From JAICJC01 sp963757605 (GTDB lineage Bacteria > Actinomycetota > Thermoleophilia > Gaiellales > JAICJC01), in NCBI GenBank assembly GCA_963757605.1, contig CAVWSF010000005.1, forward strand, positions 372,001-436,000: a DNA stretch of 64,000 nt. The letters are read 5' to 3'. The position numbers and the translations under genes were made by a program. Below, in pieces: positions 1 through 9,232 of this stretch. Every line of letters begins with the position of its first letter. The first letter of the stretch is position 1. Under the pieces are notes generated by a model. It saw nothing but the letters and a program-made list of their open reading frames with translations. It searched no databases and was not told the origin of the DNA.

Positions 1-291
1 CATTCGGATCGGCGCCGTGTAGGGCTCGGCGCGGACGCCCCAGTCGACGATCGGGACGTAGAGGTCGACGCTCCCGTGGCTCGCGAAGCCGGCCGAGATC
101 GACATGCGCGCGGGGCCGACCTGGTAGGTGGCGGTCGAGAAGGCGCGAAGGGCGATGCCCATCCCGGCGAGCGAGAACCCGGCGAGGCAGAGCGTGATCG
201 CCGCCAGCCGCAGGGAGGCGCGGACCCGGGGGCGCGCGATCTCGCGGCGGATCGCCGGGCGCAGGCTCCTGATGCTGGTCGTGACGGTCAC
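1..291 (-). CDS. N-terminal part of an unrecognised membrane-anchored protein
   Basis: The gene runs off the left edge, leaving the first 97 codons. The translation has a short basic N-terminus, one hydrophobic segment at about residues 28-48 (LRLAAITLCLAGFSLAG) and then an extracytoplasmic-looking stretch starting YQVGPARMSISAGF and ending WGVRAEPYTAPIRM. This suggests a single-pass protein with its main domain outside the membrane. I do not recognise the family; the post-membrane stretch faintly recalls the linker of some actinobacterial membrane-anchored phosphoesterases, which is only an impression. A perfect AAGGAGG lies directly against the GTG start, which is too close, so either the true start is slightly downstream or a base is missing here, as in several neighbouring genes. 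Confidence 0.5.
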   Translation of the reverse strand, partial: MTVTTSIRSLRPAIRREIARPRVRASLRLAAITLCLAGFSLAGMGIALRAFSTATYQVGPARMSISAGFASHGSVDLYVPIVDWGVRAEPYTAPIRM

Positions 292-404
292 CTCCTTCTT
301 CTCGGCGGAACTGGCCCCGGGTTGAAGGAGAGCACGCCGGGGCGGGCTCCATGGTGAGGTCCGCCCCGTAGCAGGCGGGCAACCGGGAGCGAACGGCGCG
401 GCCC

Positions 405-660
405 GTGGGGCGGCCGCGCGGGCCTGACCCGCGGGCGATCCTCGCCGAGCGTTACGCGGGGGCGAGATCACCCACGACGAGTACCGCGAGCGGCTCGGGC
501 ACAAGCCACCAACTCCAGCGACAGAAGAGCGCGACGGCGGGCGGCACGAGGAGCTCGCGGACGAACGGTGGCGTCGAGCAGGATCCCGGCGCACGGGGCC
601 TGGCCCGCTGGTTGTGCCAGCATGGGGCTGTGACCGACCGTTCGATGGTCGTCGAGCATG
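405..660 (+). pseudogene. Possible frameshifted SHOCT-domain remnant
   Basis: Between the left-edge gene and rtcB lie about 340 bases with no intact gene. From about 426 one frame reads DPRAILAERYA and the next frame continues GEITHDEYRERLGHK, which together make a good SHOCT motif (short C-terminal oligomerisation helix pair: xxILxERYAxGEIxxxEYxxRL). Restoring one base near 456 joins the two halves. The downstream frame stays open to about 660 and overlaps the start of rtcB, so its true end is unclear. It could be a decayed small protein or one broken by sequence error. I see nothing else in this stretch. Confidence 0.3.
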
Positions 661-1969
661 AGCCCTACCGCGAGCTGGACGGGGGCCGGATCCGCGTGTT
701 CGGCTACTCCTTCGATCCGCAGGCGGTGGAGCAGATCCGCACCGTCGCCCGGCACGGCTGGGTGACCGAGGCGGCGCTCATGGCCGACAACCACCTCGGC
801 TACTCGATGCCGATCGGCGGCGTCGCCGCCTACCGCGACATGGTGTCGCCGAGCGGGGTGGGCTACGACATCGGCTGCGGCGTCATGGCGGTGCGGACGT
901 CGATCGCGTTCGACGACGTCCGCGCCGACCTGCCCCGGCTGGCCGACGAGATCGCCGGCCGGATCAGCTTCGGCGTGGGGCGCAAGAATCCGCGACCGGT
1001 CGACCACGCGCTCTTCGAGTCGTCGACGTGGCACGAGGTGCCGGAGCTGACCGAGCAGGTTCGCGGCCGAAAGGGGCCGTGGTCGCTGCGCTCGCGCGCG
1101 GAGGAGCAGCTGGGGACGGTCGGCTCCGGCAACCACTACGTCGACCTCCTGGTCGAGCCCGCCGACGGATCGCTCTGGATCGCCTGCCATTTCGGAAGCC
1201 GCGGCTTCGGTCACGGCGTCGCGACCGGCTTTCTCAATCTCGCGGCCGGGCGCGACTTCCACGCCGGCCAGATCACCGGCGAGTCGATGCACGCCGTGCC
1301 GTCGCTTCTGCCGCTCACCGACGCGGCGGCACGCGAGCTCGGATCGGCGGACGCGGGCCGGTCGGTCGAGATCGGCCACCGGTACGAGGCGGCGATGCGG
1401 CTGGCCGGCGAGTACGCCTACGCGGGCCGCGAGCACGTGGCCGGCAGGTGCTCGGGATCGTCGGGGCCGAGGCTGTCGAAACCGTCCACAACCACCACAA
1501 CTACGCCTGGAACGAGGAGCACGGCGGCGAGACCGTCCACGTCGTCCGCAAGGGCGCGACGCCCGCGTTCCTTGGTCAGGCCGGGTTCGTCGGCGGGTCG
1601 ATGGGCGACTGGGCGGTGGTGGTCGAGGGCGTCGAGACGCCGCTCGCCGAGCGGACGCTGCGCTCGACCGTCCACGGCGCCGGCCGTGTGATGAGCCGGT
1701 CGCGGGCGAAGGGGAACCGCAAGGGCACGCGCCCGGGGGTGATCTCGCGCGAGATGATGCGCGACCGGCTCGACGAGTTCCGGCGCGAGACGGGCTACCC
1801 GCTCGAGGTGCGCGGCGGGGACGTCGACGAGAGCCCCTTCGTCTACCGCAAGCTCGAGGAGGTCGTGCGCGCGCACGAGGCGACCGAGACGATCCGGGTA
1901 ACCCACCGCCTGCTCCCGGTCGTCGTCTGCATGGCGGGCGGCGACGTCTGGGACCCGTTCAAGGACTGA
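630..1969 (+). CDS. rtcB: RNA-splicing ligase RtcB (frameshifted in this sequence)
   Basis: RtcB joins RNA 2',3'-cyclic phosphate or 3'-phosphate ends to 5'-OH ends using GTP and Mn2+, in RNA repair or tRNA splicing. Family hallmarks are visible in order: VGYDIGCG (metal-binding Cys, family form GxDIxCG), LGTVGSGNHYVDLL, HFGSRGFGHG, NHHNYAWNEEHG, VRKGATPAF, and near the C-terminus HGAGRVMSR, whose His is the GMP-linked residue in characterised RtcB. The reading frame shifts at about 1446 (GREHVAG joined to QVLGIVG), fitted by one missing base in GGCCAG. Combined length near 446 residues is normal. I chose the GTG at 630; an in-frame ATG lies at 645. Whether the shift is a real mutation or sequence error cannot be told here, but nearby genes show the same pattern. 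Confidence 0.9.
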
Positions 1970-2042
1970 CGGGCGAGTATCGGTCGTGTAACAACCCGCC
2001 GGCGGCCTCGTCGGGCGGGAGTGCGACCGATACGCTTGGACT

Positions 2043-2712
2043 GTGGAAGACGCCCGTCCGCGCATCCTCCTGGTCGAGGACGACGCGACGATCCGGCAGA
2101 TGACGCAGCTCTCGCTCGAGCGCGATGGATTCGCGGTTGCGACCGCCCATGACAGCGCGAGCGGGCTCTCCGCCTTCAGCGCGGGACGCCGGATCTCGTC
2201 GTCCTCGACGTGATGCTCCCGGGAGTGGACGGCGTCAGCGTGTGCCGCTCGATCCGCGAGCACAGCGTCGTGCCGATCGTCATGCTGACGGCGCGCACCG
2301 ACCCGGTCGACGTCGTGCTGGGCCTCGAGGCGGGCGCCGACGACTACGTCACGAAGCCGTTCGAGCCGGCGATCCTGGCGGCCCGCCTGCGGGCGGTGCT
2401 GCGCCGGGTGGCGCGCCACGACGGCCTCGCCCGCGCTGCGCGCCGGGGAGCTCGAGATCGACCGGGACGGGATGGAGGTCCGGTCGCGGGATCGCCCGTC
2501 GCCTCACGCCGACCGAGTACAGCCTGCTGCTCGAGCTGGCCGAGAACCGCGGCACGGTCATGAGCCGCGAGCGCCTGCTGGAGGACGTGTGGGGCTACGT
2601 CTGGTCGGGCGACACCCGGCTCGTCGACATGCACGTGGGCCGCCTGCGGGCGAAGATCGGGGCCGAGGCGATCGAGACCGTCCGCGGCGCGGGCTACAAG
2701 CTGGTCCGGTGA
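2043..2712 (+). CDS. OmpR/PhoB-family response regulator (three frameshifts)
   Basis: A two-component DNA-binding regulator. The receiver domain begins ILLVEDDATIRQM (acidic pocket EDD), continues in a second frame with VVLDVMLPGVDG (phospho-accepting Asp), MLTARTD and DDYVTKPFEP (conserved Lys). The C-terminal winged helix is in a third frame: RLTPTEYSLLLELAENRG, RERLLEDVWGY, VDMHVGRLRAKIG and VRGAGYKL. Shifts lie near 2183 (a G run one base short), 2433 and 2492. Repaired length is about 223 residues, typical for the family. The GTG at 2043 gives a normal N-terminus. The stop overlaps the ATG of the sensor kinase (TGATG), so the pair is translationally coupled. Confidence 0.88.
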
Positions 2713-3920
2713 TGAGCTCGCTGCGGTGGCGCCTGGCCCTGGCGTTCGCGCTCCTGGCTGCGGCAGTCGCCGGCGGCGTCGGGATCGTCGTCTACGAGGT
2801 CACTGCCGGCGATCTGCTCACGCGGGCCCGCGCCACCGCCGTGGCCCAGGTAAAGGCGGCGGCGCTGATCTACCCGCTCACGAAGCCGTCCCTCCCCCGC
2901 TCCGCGCTCCCGGCCGGCGACCCGTCCGTGCCCGCCGGCCTGCGCGCGGCGGTGCGGCGCGGGCTCGTCGCCTCCTACTCGGGCACCTGGAACGGCACGC
3001 CGGTCGTGTGGGCCGGCCGGCGGACGCCCGACGGCAGCGGCGAGCTGTACGTGCGCGACTCCTACGCGCCGCAGCGCCAGGAGCTGGCCGACCTGCGCCG
3101 GACGCTGATCGAGTCCGCGGCCGCGGCGACGCTCGCCGGGGCGCTCGTGGGCCTCCTGCTCGCCGGCCGGCTCTCGCTGCGCCTGCGGCGGGCGGCGGCG
3201 ACCGCCGGGCGCGTCACCGCCGGCGAGCTCGACGCCCGGATCCACGCGGAGGGCCGCGACGAGGTGGCGAAGCTGGGCGAGGCGATCGACGGGATGGCTG
3301 AGGCGATGCAGCGGCGGATCGAGCGCGAGCGGCAGTTCACCGCCGACGTGGCCCACGATCTGCGCACGCCGCTCACAGGGCTGAAGACGGCCGCCAGCCT
3401 GCTGCCTCACGACGAAGTCAGCGATGCGGTCCGCGAGCGGGTCGACCGGCTGCTCGGTCTGGTCGAGGATCTGCTCGAGATCTCGCGGCTCGACGCCGGG
3501 ACGGCGACCGCCGACCTGCGCCGGGTCGACCTGGGCGCGTTCGTCACGAGCGTCGTCGCGGACACGCCGGATGTCTCAGTGACGACCGACGGGGCGGCCG
3601 TGACCCTGATCGACCCTCGCCGGCTGGAGCGCGTGATCGAGAACGTGATCGAGAACGCCGCCCGTCACGGAGCGCCGCCGGTCGAGGTCGCGGTCACGCC
3701 CGGCCTGATCGCGCTTCGCGATCACGGGCCGGGCTTCAGCGAGCCGATGCTGACGCAGGCCGCCGGGCGCTTCACGAAGGGCGACTCGGCCCGTGGCGGC
3801 GGCTTCGGGCTGGGCCTCGCCATCGCTGCCGGGCAGTGCCGGGTGCTCGGCGGGGAGCTGCGGCTCGCCAACCATCCCGAGGGAGGGGCGGTGGTGACGA
3901 TCGCCCTGCCGCAGGCATGA
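2712..3920 (+). CDS. Sensor histidine kinase
   Basis: Membrane partner of the upstream response regulator, 402 residues. TM1 at about residues 8-29 and TM2 at about 132-153 enclose an extracytoplasmic sensor region of about 100 residues. A HAMP linker follows (GRVTAGELDARI), then the dimerisation/phosphoacceptor helix with ADVAHDLRTPLTGLK (His near 215) and an ATPase domain with N box NVIENAARHG, G1 box DHGPGFSE and G2 box GFGLGLAIA. All catalytic boxes are intact, and unlike its partner this gene has no frameshift. The stop overlaps the start of the following lipoprotein gene (ATGA), so the three genes form one operon. The stimulus is unknown. Confidence 0.93.
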   Translation: MSSLRWRLALAFALLAAAVAGGVGIVVYEVTAGDLLTRARATAVAQVKAAALIYPLTKPSLPRSALPAGDPSVPAGLRAAVRRGLVASYSGTWNGTPVVWAGRRTPDGSGELYVRDSYAPQRQELADLRRTLIESAAAATLAGALVGLLLAGRLSLRLRRAAATAGRVTAGELDARIHAEGRDEVAKLGEAIDGMAEAMQRRIERERQFTADVAHDLRTPLTGLKTAASLLPHDEVSDAVRERVDRLLGLVEDLLEISRLDAGTATADLRRVDLGAFVTSVVADTPDVSVTTDGAAVTLIDPRRLERVIENVIENAARHGAPPVEVAVTPGLIALRDHGPGFSEPMLTQAAGRFTKGDSARGGGFGLGLAIAAGQCRVLGGELRLANHPEGGAVVTIALPQA

Positions 3921-5029
3921 GAGGGCTCGCGATCGGGGTGGCCTGCGCGCTGCTCGCCGCGGGCTGCGGCGAGTCGTCGGGGCTCCAGGTCGAGAACGGT
4001 GGGCATTCTGTCCAGGTGACGCACGCGACCGGGCCGCAGCCGCGGGTGAAGAGCCTCGCCGCGGTCGCGTTCGTGAGCCGGACGCGCGGATGGGCGGCTG
4101 GAACCAACGCGATCATCGCAACGGCGGACGGCGGCAGGACGTGGACCCAGCAGTTCAGCGGGCAGGCTGACATCACCGCCCTCGACTTCGCCGACGAGCG
4201 GGATGGTTGGGCGCTGGCGACGGAGTCGCTGCTTCGGACGACTGACGGCGGCGCAAGCTGGGAGCGGGCTGGAGAGCCCAGCGGGCGCGTACTGACGAGC
4301 GTCGACTTCGTCGATTCGAGGGTCGGATGGGGCGTCGCGACGCTCACCGGAGTCATTGAGGCGCCGTACACGGGCGGTGCCGTAGTCCATACGACCGACG
4401 GCGGAGAGACGTGGGCGGCGATCGGATCCATCGACGCGGACTCGGTCTGCGGATCGGGACCCGCTCTCATCGCTGGTGCGGGATCTCGCGTCCTCCGATC
4501 TGCCGACGGGGGCGCGACGTGGACGCCGCTCTTCGACGCCTCGAACTCCCACAGCAACTGGATGGGGGCGACGGTGCAGTGTGCCGGCTCGTCGATCTGG
4601 GCGCTGTTCCTCGGCGACTCCGCCGCCGGAAGCCAGGGCTACGCCGCCTATGCGAGTGCCGACGCCGGAGCCACGTGGCGCCCGGTGGTCGTCGCCCCGA
4701 TCCTGGCCGGCTCGGATCCCGCCTTCCACGGCATCGCCCAACTCGACGCCTACGCCGGCCCGTTCGCCGCCGTGACGCCATCGGAGGCCGTGTTCCTCGG
4801 CCAGTGCCCGGCGTGCGACCCTCAGCACGTGACGGTGCTCCGCACCCAGGACGGCGGCACCAGCTGGCAACGGCACGTGATCAACGGGTTCGTCCCCACC
4901 GGTCTGGCGTTCGCCGACGCGGACCACGGGTGGATGACGACCCAGCTCGGCGGCTATCCGGGCCGGCACGCCGCGATCCTGGCGACAAGCGACGGCGGGC
5001 GCTGGTGGCATCCCGTGTTCCCGGCGTAG
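3917..5029 (+). CDS. Lipoprotein with BNR/Asp-box (Ycf48-like) beta-propeller repeats
   Basis: A 370-residue exported protein. The N-terminus MRGLAIGVACALLAAGCGES is a lipoprotein signal with lipobox LAAGC. The mature part holds repeated Asp-box hairpins of the S-x-D-x-G-x-T-W type: TADGGRTW, TTDGGASW, TTDGGETW, SADGGATW, SADAGATW, TQDGGTSW and TSDGGRWW, spaced as in a six- or seven-bladed propeller. Repeats such as DERDGWALA and DSRVGWGVA resemble the Ycf48/photosystem-assembly-like group, though no photosynthesis genes are here. The start overlaps the kinase stop by 4 bases. The coupling suggests it assists or reports to the sensor at the membrane face, which is inference. It is not likely to be a sialidase, as no catalytic residues are recognisable. 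Confidence 0.82.
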   Translation: MRGLAIGVACALLAAGCGESSGLQVENGGHSVQVTHATGPQPRVKSLAAVAFVSRTRGWAAGTNAIIATADGGRTWTQQFSGQADITALDFADERDGWALATESLLRTTDGGASWERAGEPSGRVLTSVDFVDSRVGWGVATLTGVIEAPYTGGAVVHTTDGGETWAAIGSIDADSVCGSGPALIAGAGSRVLRSADGGATWTPLFDASNSHSNWMGATVQCAGSSIWALFLGDSAAGSQGYAAYASADAGATWRPVVVAPILAGSDPAFHGIAQLDAYAGPFAAVTPSEAVFLGQCPACDPQHVTVLRTQDGGTSWQRHVINGFVPTGLAFADADHGWMTTQLGGYPGRHAAILATSDGGRWWHPVFPA

Positions 5030-5113
5030 ATACGCAACCGTTACACGGCCGCGATGCGGCCGAGACGCACACCCCCTACCGTTGGAGCAATCCATCCGAA
5101 AGGGGTGCACGAG

Positions 5114-5657
5114 ATGACGCTGTCGATGCCGAAGCTGCGGAATCGGGAGGCCGCTGCTCGCCGCGCTCGCAGGAATCGCTGCGGGCTCCGCGCCGGCCGC
5201 TGCGCAGGCGGCGACGCCTCGCTGCACGACCGCGGGCCTCGAGGTGTGGCTCGGCGTCGGCGGCGGAGGCGCCCAGGCCGGCAGCACGTCCTATCCGCTG
5301 GAGCTCACCAACGTCTCGGGCCGCACCTGCCACCTGTTCGGGTTCCCGGGCGTCTCGGCGCTTGCCGCTGGGCATCAGGCGGGGAGCGCTGCCGGACGCA
5401 ACCACTCGGCCCCGGCGGCGACCGTCACGCTGCGTCCGAACACGACGGCACATGCGGTGCTGCGGATCGCCGACGTCGGCGTGTTCACGCCGTCGAGCTG
5501 CAAGCCGGTGACCGCGCAGGCGCTCAGGGTCTTCGCCCCGGGCGCAACCCGGGCCGCCACAGTCCCGTTCCGGTTCCGGGCCTGCTCGGCGCAGGGGCCC
5601 GTGTTCCTCCATGTGACCGCGGTGCAGCCGAAGGTGGGGGTGCCCGGGCACCCGTGA
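5114..5657 (+). CDS. Secreted DUF4232-type protein (frameshift in signal peptide)
   Basis: The mature region has the DUF4232 pattern common in actinobacteria: CTTAGLEVWLGVGGG, then YPLELTNVSGRTCHLFGFPGVS, TVTLRPNTTAHAVLRI, PSSCKPVTAQ and RFRACS. It is an all-beta extracellular domain with paired Cys and no known activity. The start ATG follows a GAAAGGGG ribosome site. The first codons read MTLSMPKLRNR; the frame then changes near 5145 into PLLAALAGIAAGSAPAAAQA, a clear secretory signal joined to ATPRCTTAG. One added or lost base explains the break. About 180 residues when repaired. It is convergent with the next, minus-strand gene and separated from it by one base. Confidence 0.75.
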
Positions 5658-5658
5658 G

Positions 5659-6873
5659 TCAGCCGGCGAGCTCCTCGGCGATCGCCGCGAACGCCGTCAG
5701 GCAGCGGGTCTCGAGGCTCTCGTCGAGCGGCGCCGGCCAGGTCGAGAGCTTCACGCACGCCACGTCCGCAGGCAGGTTCACGTAGACCATCTGGCCGTGG
5801 ATGCCGAGCGCGGAATACGCCGTGTCGCGCTCGAGCACCCACCACTGGTTGCGGTACATGAGGCCGGGGTGGGCGTCGAGGCCCTCGGCGCGGGCATACG
5901 CGTCGAGGGCGGCCTGGTCGCCGCGGCGCGTGTCGAGCAGCCACTCGGACGGCACCACCTGCTCCTCGCCCACGCGCCCGTCGCGCAGCTGGAGGAGCGC
6001 GAAGCGGGCCATGTCGCGGAGCGTCGCGCAAATCCCGCCGTCCGGCAGCGCGACGCCGTGGCGGATCGTGATGTCGGCGTCCTGCTCGGCGCCGATCCGC
6101 GACCACAGCGCCTCGCTCACCAGCTCCGGATAGCGAACGCCCGACGCCCGCTCCATCACCCACGCCAGGAGCTCCGTCAGGATCGAGCGGTAGTCGAAGA
6201 CCTCGCCGTGCGGGCGCGCGTTCCCGAGCGTTGCGAGCTGGTCGTAGACGCTCGCCACGGCAAGCGGTCCGGCCGCCGGCCGCCAGCCGGCCACGACCTC
6301 GGTCAGGTAGACGTCCGACGCCGGATCGTCGTAGGTCTCCGAGTACGCCGTTCCGGTGCGCATGTCGAGCACGTGGCGCACCGTCGCGCCCTCGAAGCTC
6401 GTCCCGGCCAGCTCCTCGACGTACTGCGTGACCGGGGCGTCGGGGTCGATCAGGCCACGGCCGACCAGCACGCCGGCGACGGTGCCCGCGATCGACTTCG
6501 AGACCGACTGGAGCAGGTGCGTCGTCGTGGGCGCCATGCCCGGGCCGTAGTGCTCGTGCAGGATCCGGCCGCGGTGCAGCACGAGGAAGCCGTCGGTGGA
6601 GGTCTGCTCGACCATCTCGGCGACCGTCATCCGCCTCCCGGCCCACGGGAACGAGATGCCCTCGACGTCGCGCGGCTCGGCCTCGAGCTCGTGCACCGGC
6701 CCGTCGCCGCGCTCGATCCGTGCGGTCGGCACCACCTCGCGCGTGTGCAGGAAGCCCCACCGCAGGTACGGGGCGATCGACCAGTTGTGGACGCCGACGA
6801 TCCGGTCGGCGGCCGGCGGCAGGCCCTGCATCAGGTCGGAGGCGGCGGCGTCCGGGTCGATGGCTGCGATCAT
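5659..6873 (-). CDS. Serine hydrolase, beta-lactamase/6-aminohexanoate-dimer-hydrolase-like
   Basis: A 404-residue member of the class C beta-lactamase fold superfamily (NylB/EstB-like esterases and amidases). The nucleophile motif SxxK is SVSK within HLLQSVSKSIAGTVAGVL, preceded by the usual LHRGRILHEHYG strand. The N-terminal LMQGLPPAADRIVGVHNW and the later YRNQWWVLE match the NylB-like subgroup. No signal peptide is visible, so it is probably cytoplasmic. The substrate cannot be told from sequence. The ATG at 6873 is preferred over an upstream TTG at 6888; neither has a clear ribosome site. It is divergent from the aldo/keto reductase gene. Confidence 0.85.
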   Translation of the reverse strand: MIAAIDPDAAASDLMQGLPPAADRIVGVHNWSIAPYLRWGFLHTREVVPTARIERGDGPVHELEAEPRDVEGISFPWAGRRMTVAEMVEQTSTDGFLVLHRGRILHEHYGPGMAPTTTHLLQSVSKSIAGTVAGVLVGRGLIDPDAPVTQYVEELAGTSFEGATVRHVLDMRTGTAYSETYDDPASDVYLTEVVAGWRPAAGPLAVASVYDQLATLGNARPHGEVFDYRSILTELLAWVMERASGVRYPELVSEALWSRIGAEQDADITIRHGVALPDGGICATLRDMARFALLQLRDGRVGEEQVVPSEWLLDTRRGDQAALDAYARAEGLDAHPGLMYRNQWWVLERDTAYSALGIHGQMVYVNLPADVACVKLSTWPAPLDESLETRCLTAFAAIAEELAG

Positions 6874-6912
6874 ACGGCCGACGCGCAATCGACGGCGAAC
6901 CGGGAGACGAGG

Positions 6913-7911
6913 ATGGACAGGCGCATTCTGGGCAGGGACGACGCGGCGCTCGAGGTGTCAGCCGAGGGGCTCGGCTGCATGGGCATGTCCGAGTTCTACG
7001 GCACGACCGACGAGCCGGAGGCGATCGCGACGATCCACCGCGCGCTGGAGCTCGGCGTCGACTTCATCGACACCGCGGACATGTACGGCTGGGGCGCCAA
7101 CGAGCGCCTGCTCGGGCGCGCGATCTCCGGACGCCGCGACGAGGTGGTGCTGGCGACGAAGTTCGGGAACGTGCGCGGCGAGCAGGGCGAGTTCCTCGGC
7201 ATCCGCGGCGACGCCGCCTACGTGCACGAGGCCTGCGACGCCTCGCTGCGCCGGCTCGGCACGGACCGGATCGACCTGTACTACCAGCACCGCGTCGACG
7301 TCAACGTCCCGATCGAGGAGACAGTGGGCGCCATGGCCGAGCTGGTCGCCGCGGGCAAGGTCGCTGCGGCTCGGGCTGTCCGAGGCGGCGCCTGAGACGA
7401 TCCGCCGCGCCCACGCCGTGCATCCCATCACCGCGCTCCAGACGGAGTACTCGCTCTTCACCCGCGACCCGGAGGGAAACGGGGTGCTGGACACCGTGCC
7501 GCGAGCTCGGCATCGGGTTCGTCGCCTACAGCCCGCTCGGGCGCGGCTTCCTCACCGGCCGCATCACCGACCCCGAGGAGCTCGCCGCAGACGACTCTCG
7601 CCGCACCGGCCGGTTCCCGCGCTTCGTCGGCGAGAACCTCGCGCCAGAACCTCGAGCTGGTCGAGCGCATCAAGGCGATCGCCGCCGAGAAGGGTGCCGA
7701 GCCGGGCCAGCTGGCGCTCGCGTGGGTGCTGGCCCAGGGCGACGACATCGTGCCGATCCCGGGCACGAAGCGGCGCGCCTACCTGGAGCAGAACGCCGCC
7801 GCCACCGAGCTCCGGCTGACCGAAGACGACCTGGGGCGCCTCGACGAGGCGGCGCCGGTCGGTGCGACGGCGGGCGATCGCTACTCCGATATGTCGCGGG
7901 TCAACCTCTGA
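6913..7911 (+). CDS. Aldo/keto reductase (three frameshifts)
   Basis: An NADPH-dependent aldo/keto reductase of the YajO/AKR13-like kind, about 330 residues when repaired. Visible hallmarks are GLGCMGMSEFYG, the catalytic Asp-Tyr in DFIDTADMYGWGANERLLG, Lys in VVLATKFGNVRG and His in IDLYYQHRVD. After shifts come ALQTEYSLFTRDPE, VAYSPLGRGFLTG, the cofactor motif IPGTKRRAYLEQN and a normal end. Breaks lie near 7367 (GKV|LRLGLSEAAPETI), 7498 (VLDT|CRELGIGFVAYSPL) and 7645 (ENLA|RQNLELVERIKAI). The protein family is certain; the indels probably reflect sequence error, since flanking motifs are fully conserved. The substrate is unknown. Confidence 0.88.
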
Positions 7912-8066
7912 TCTTGCCGGTCTTCTACGAAACGAATGCCCTTCGAACGGAGGCAGGTGTCCACCGGTTGGTGCAAGCTGCCGCAGGATTCCGCGAACGC
8001 CCAGCGCCTTCAGCTGCTCGTCGACCGACGCTCCTGTGGCCACTGATACAAATCGAGAGGTAGGAG

Positions 8067-8139
8067 AGCGGACGACGGGTCTCGAACCCGCGACCTTCGG
8101 CTTGGGAAGCCGACGCTCTACCGACTGAGCTACGTCCGC
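8067..8139 (-). tRNA. tRNA-Gly (CCC)
   Basis: On the minus strand the sequence folds as a cloverleaf: acceptor GCGGACG paired with CGTCCGC, D arm GCTCAGTCGGTAGAGC, anticodon stem TCGGC/GCCGA with loop TTCCCAA giving anticodon CCC, and T arm GCGGG-TTCGAGA-CCCGT. The discriminator base is T, as expected for bacterial glycine tRNAs. CCA is not encoded. It stands alone between the aldo/keto reductase and a DUF1003 gene. The 155 bases upstream of it hold nothing else I recognise. Confidence 0.96.
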
Positions 8140-8227
8140 AAACGGCCTGGTTGGGCCGCGGTGGATTCTACCGGGTCGCCTGGTCGAGGGCCGGAACGTC
8201 CGGTTGTGGCGCGATACTCGTCCCAGG

Positions 8228-8764
8228 GTGACGGGATCGGCCGGTGCGCGTGAGGAGGTCGCGACGGACGCACAGCGCGACGCGCTTCGCCATCACGCGG
8301 GGCTTGTGCGGATGGAGCACCCGTTCGGGACCGGCGGGTTCGGCGCGATTGCCGAGGGGATCGCGCGGTTCTTCGGCACGCCCCAGTACCTGATCGGCCA
8401 GACGCTCGTGGTGGTCGCCTGGATCATCATCAACGCGACCCGGGTGGTGCAGTTCGACCTGTACCCCTTCATCCTCCTGAACCTGGCCTTCTCGCTGCAG
8501 GCGGCGTATGCGGCGCCGCTGATCCTGCTGGCCTCCACCCGGCAAGCCGAGCGCGACAAGCTGCTCGCCGAGGCGGACGCCAACCACCGCGAGGAGCTGG
8601 CCCGCTTCCAGACGCAGCGCACCGCGGAGGTCGCGAAGCAGACGGTCGTGATCGAGGAGCTCCTCGAGCAGAACACCGAGCTCACCCAGCAGGTGCGGAC
8701 GCTGACCGGAGAGATCCGCGCCGCCATCGGCCAGCCGCCCGACCCGGCGACGGAGGCCGGATGA
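8228..8764 (+). CDS. DUF1003 membrane protein
   Basis: About 178 residues. The DUF1003 core is clear: FGTPQYLIGQTLVVVAWIII (first membrane helix), FDLYPFILLNLAFSLQAAY (second helix) and PLILLASTRQAERDKLLAEAD, then a long charged coiled-coil tail with KQTVVIEELLEQNTELTQQV. Family members are inner-membrane proteins of unknown function. The GTG at 8228 is chosen because the residues before it are not conserved in character; a TTG at 8204 is possible. The stop overlaps the ATG of the RNase-H-like gene by 4 bases. Confidence 0.82.
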   Translation: MTGSAGAREEVATDAQRDALRHHAGLVRMEHPFGTGGFGAIAEGIARFFGTPQYLIGQTLVVVAWIIINATRVVQFDLYPFILLNLAFSLQAAYAAPLILLASTRQAERDKLLAEADANHREELARFQTQRTAEVAKQTVVIEELLEQNTELTQQVRTLTGEIRAAIGQPPDPATEAG

Positions 8765-9180
8765 AGGTGATCCTCCGACATGACGCGGGAGTGGCGACCA
8801 ATCACGGTCCCGGCGGGATCGGATGGGTGATCGAGCACGACGGCAGCGTGCTGACCGAGGGCCACGACTCGCTGCTCGGAGTGACGAACAACGAAGCCGA
8901 GTACCACGGCCTGATCCGAGGACTGACGGAGTGCCTGCTCGTGGGAGCGACCATCGTGGATGCCACGGCCGACAGCCGCCTCGTTGTGATGCAGGTGCGG
9001 GGCGAGTGGGGAAGATCAAGGAGCCGCGGCTGATCCCGTTCGTGGATGAGGCGCGGCGTCTGGCTCTCGCCACGCTGGGCGTGCAGCAGGCGAAGGTCGA
9101 GCAGACGCTCAGCGGCGAGATCGCGGCCCCGGCAGGTGTCGTCGCGATAGCCGGCGCTCGCCCCCCGGCCGCCGGAACCC
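8761..9180 (+). CDS. Ribonuclease H-like protein (frameshifted, 3' end uncertain)
   Basis: The first 84 residues match the RNase HI fold of the bacterial YpdQ/RnhA type: VILRHDAGVATNHGPGGIGWVI (first catalytic Asp), TNNEAEYHGLIRGL (catalytic Glu in NEAEY) and ATADSRLVVMQVRGEW (Asp). The expected next segment, KIKEPRLIPFVDEARRLALATLG, is present but in another frame. Adding one G to the G run near 9010 restores it. Beyond about 9130 the repaired frame stays open into the next gene and loses protein character, so a second indel or an unseen stop is likely; the end given is a working value. Possible roles are RNA-DNA hybrid cleavage or a house-cleaning function. Confidence 0.7.
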
Positions 9181-9232
9181 GATGTGGAAGGTCGGGGTTC
9201 GGAACTCGCCGGACATGGGTACGTGCCCGACC

